Shown: piece after piece, positions 62,779 to 64,000 of the stretch
How the letters are laid out: each line of letters begins with the position of its first letter
How positions within the stretch are numbered: position 1 is the first letter of the stretch
Source: Rhizobium giardinii bv. giardinii H152
GTDB lineage: Bacteria > Pseudomonadota > Alphaproteobacteria > Rhizobiales > Rhizobiaceae
DNA length: 64,000 nucleotides
Direction of reading: 5' to 3'
Assembly: GCF_000379605.1 (NCBI RefSeq)
Contig: NZ_KB902657.1
Span: 1-64,000 of the forward strand
Notes under the pieces: model-generated
What the model was told of the DNA's origin: nothing
What the model saw: only the letters and a program-made list of their open reading frames with translations
Databases searched by the model: none
Made by a program: the position numbers and the translations under genes

Positions 62779-64000
62779 CTATCCTTGTCGTGAGTAAGGG
62801 TCAGCGAGTGCGGGAAGAATGCGTCCCGTACACTCACCAAAACCGATGATGTAGCCGTTACCCTTTGCACCTCCGCGCAGGGTGATGATGTCGTTGTCCT
62901 GAAGGAAGGTGCGCGTCTCTCCGTTCTCAAGCGTGAGGGGTTCCTTGCCACCCCAACTGAGCTCGAGCAGGGAGCCGCGATTTTCCTTCAGCGGTCCGGA
63001 AATCGTACCGGAGCCGAGAAGATCGCCGGTATTCATCGGGCAGCCAGCGGTTGTATGATGGGCGAGCTGCTGTGCTGCCGAGTAATACATTTCCCGGTAA
63101 CTGGTGCGGCTGAGGATCGTTTCGGCGGCATCTTCAGGCGTAAGGCCGACTTCGAGGTCGATATCGTAAAGCAGCGGCCCCGGTTCCGCCAGATGTGGCA
63201 GAAGCGGCACTTCACGTACCGGTGTCGAGATGCGGAAAGGCTCAAGGGCCGACTTCATCACGATCCAGGGCGAGATTGTCGTGGCAGTCGCCTTCGATTG
63301 GAATGGTCCGAGCGGCTGATACTCCCATGCTTGGATGTCACGCGCCGACCAATCGTTCAGGAGCACGTATCCAAAAATCATCGCATCCGCTTCGGCCACG
63401 GTGACGGGTTGCCCACTTTTAGAGGGCAGGCCAACCACCGCGCCAATTTCCAGTTCGATATCGAAGCGCTGCGACGGAGCAAATCGCGGCACCACATCAT
63501 CGGGGCCTTTTAATTGTCCCCAAGGACGACGCACGTCAGTGCCAGAGACCACCACCGACGAGGCGCGGCCATTATAGCCGATCGGAATATGCAGCCAGTT
63601 GGGCGGCAGCGCGTTTTCCGCCCCTCGAAACATAGTGCCCACGTTGAAGGCATGATGCCGGCCCGCATAGAAATCGGTGTACTCGACGACCTGGAATGGC
63701 AGATGCAACTTGGCCCCTGCAAGCGGCGCCAAATGGGCCGCGACCGCGCCCTGACGCGCGGCGCCCTCTTGGAGAAGTTCAGTCAGTTGCAACCGCAGTG
63801 CGTCCCAGACTGCGGGACCGGCCGCCATCACGCTATTCCACCGGGGCTGATCGAGAATCGGCCCCCCGTCCAGGCTGATCAAGCCCGTCTTCTCCAGTGC
63901 CGTCACATCAAGAATCCGATTGCCTATGGCTACGCCGCAATGTCTTGCACCGTCCGCGGTGGAAAAGACGCCGCACGGCAGATTGTTGAGCGGGAAAGGA
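62779..64000 (-). CDS. fahA: Fumarylacetoacetase (5' end outside window)
   Basis: Fumarylacetoacetase hydrolyses fumarylacetoacetate to fumarate and acetoacetate, the last step of homogentisate (tyrosine/phenylacetate) breakdown. About 407 residues are visible of the 420-440 usual. The frame is open to the window edge and reads FPLNNLPCGVFSTADGARHCGVAIGNRILDVTALEK, which is the FAH N-terminal domain, so only a short part of the start is missing; the GTG at 63906 is internal. Metal and substrate segments are VVEYTDFYAGRHHAFNVGTMFRG, FDIELEIGAVVGLPS, LLNDWSARDIQAWEYQPLGPFQSKATATTISPW and MNTGDLLGSGTISG. It is the first visible gene of the aromatic operon; hmgA may lie beyond the edge. Confidence 0.95.
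   Translation of the reverse strand, partial: PFPLNNLPCGVFSTADGARHCGVAIGNRILDVTALEKTGLISLDGGPILDQPRWNSVMAAGPAVWDALRLQLTELLQEGAARQGAVAAHLAPLAGAKLHLPFQVVEYTDFYAGRHHAFNVGTMFRGAENALPPNWLHIPIGYNGRASSVVVSGTDVRRPWGQLKGPDDVVPRFAPSQRFDIELEIGAVVGLPSKSGQPVTVAEADAMIFGYVLLNDWSARDIQAWEYQPLGPFQSKATATTISPWIVMKSALEPFRISTPVREVPLLPHLAEPGPLLYDIDLEVGLTPEDAAETILSRTSYREMYYSAAQQLAHHTTAGCPMNTGDLLGSGTISGPLKENRGSLLELSWGGKEPLTLENGETRTFLQDNDIITLRGGAKGNGYIIGFGECTGRILPALADPYSRQG

Noticed and set aside
62779-63906. Complete fumarylacetoacetase starting at the GTG 63906
   Set aside because: The frame continues to the window edge with clear FAH N-terminal sequence, so the gene is cut by the window.
1-64000. Insertion sequences, CRISPR arrays, tRNA or rRNA genes, and repABC replication genes
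   Set aside because: No transposase, regularly spaced repeats, cloverleaf-like sequence, or RepA/B/C proteins could be recognised by reading.

Overview
The window looks like a stretch of a large conjugative plasmid (or symbiotic/catabolic megaplasmid) of an alphaproteobacterium of the Rhizobiaceae type (Rhizobium, Agrobacterium, Sinorhizobium, Shinella and relatives). The reasons are a Ti-plasmid-style tra/trb system with TraR and TraM, a CinI-like acyl-homoserine-lactone synthase, an oriT of the rhizobial type, high GC, and catabolic genes typical of rhizobia. No replication (repABC) genes, rRNA, tRNA, CRISPR array or insertion sequence were seen.

Layout. (1) 1-7750, plus strand: the distal part of the mating-pair-formation operon, trbE (start outside the window)-J-K-L-F-G-H-I. 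(2) 7791-10860: quorum-sensing control, with a CinI-like synthase, a frameshifted CinR-like regulator, a strongly structured non-coding stretch, traM and traR. (3) 11164-11810: a VapBC toxin-antitoxin pair. (4) 11919-20277: DNA processing genes, traH-traB-traF-traA (minus) and traC-traD-traG (plus), diverging from an oriT region that carries five inverted repeats and an 18-bp perfect palindrome. (5) 20306-37357: an accessory block of poorly described plasmid genes: a WGR-domain protein, a secreted thermonuclease-like protein, DUF736, an ArdC-like antirestriction protein, a DUF7007-like protein, a large ParB-like protein, a 1696-residue methylase-helicase, DUF1419, DUF3991/Toprim, and several proteins under 100 residues. 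(6) An AT-rich junction at 37358-37477. (7) 37478-57614: a catabolic cluster. The minus-strand part runs from tctC through to ETF-QO and carries a TctABC importer, an aldehyde dehydrogenase, two flavoprotein demethylase candidates (a covalent-FAD/GcvT fusion and a trimethylamine-dehydrogenase-like 4Fe-4S enzyme), a Tm-1-like protein, a free GcvT-like protein, EtfBA, PurU, FolD and ETF-QO. Divergent from it are an IclR regulator, a HAD hydrolase and a class III aminotransferase. (8) 57783-64000, minus strand: an aromatic-degradation operon, fahA (start outside the window)-MBL hydrolase-FAD hydroxylase-DUF2783-acetoacetyl-CoA synthetase.

How it fits together. TraR, TraM and the CinI/CinR-like pair are expected to control conjugation by population density. 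TraA would nick oriT, TraG would couple the DNA to the Trb channel, and the accessory block could protect or maintain the incoming DNA. In the first catabolic cluster, methyl groups taken from an N-methylated compound (identity unknown) would enter tetrahydrofolate. FolD would oxidise methylene-THF, PurU would release formate, and electrons would pass through ETF and ETF-QO to quinone. In the second cluster, a hydroxylated phenylacetate-type compound would be cleaved to fumarate and acetoacetate, and the acetoacetate activated to acetoacetyl-CoA.

Most open-ended parts: the 20-37 kb block, the structured RNA-like region before traM, the broken CinR-like gene, and the unusual gene combination of the demethylation cluster.
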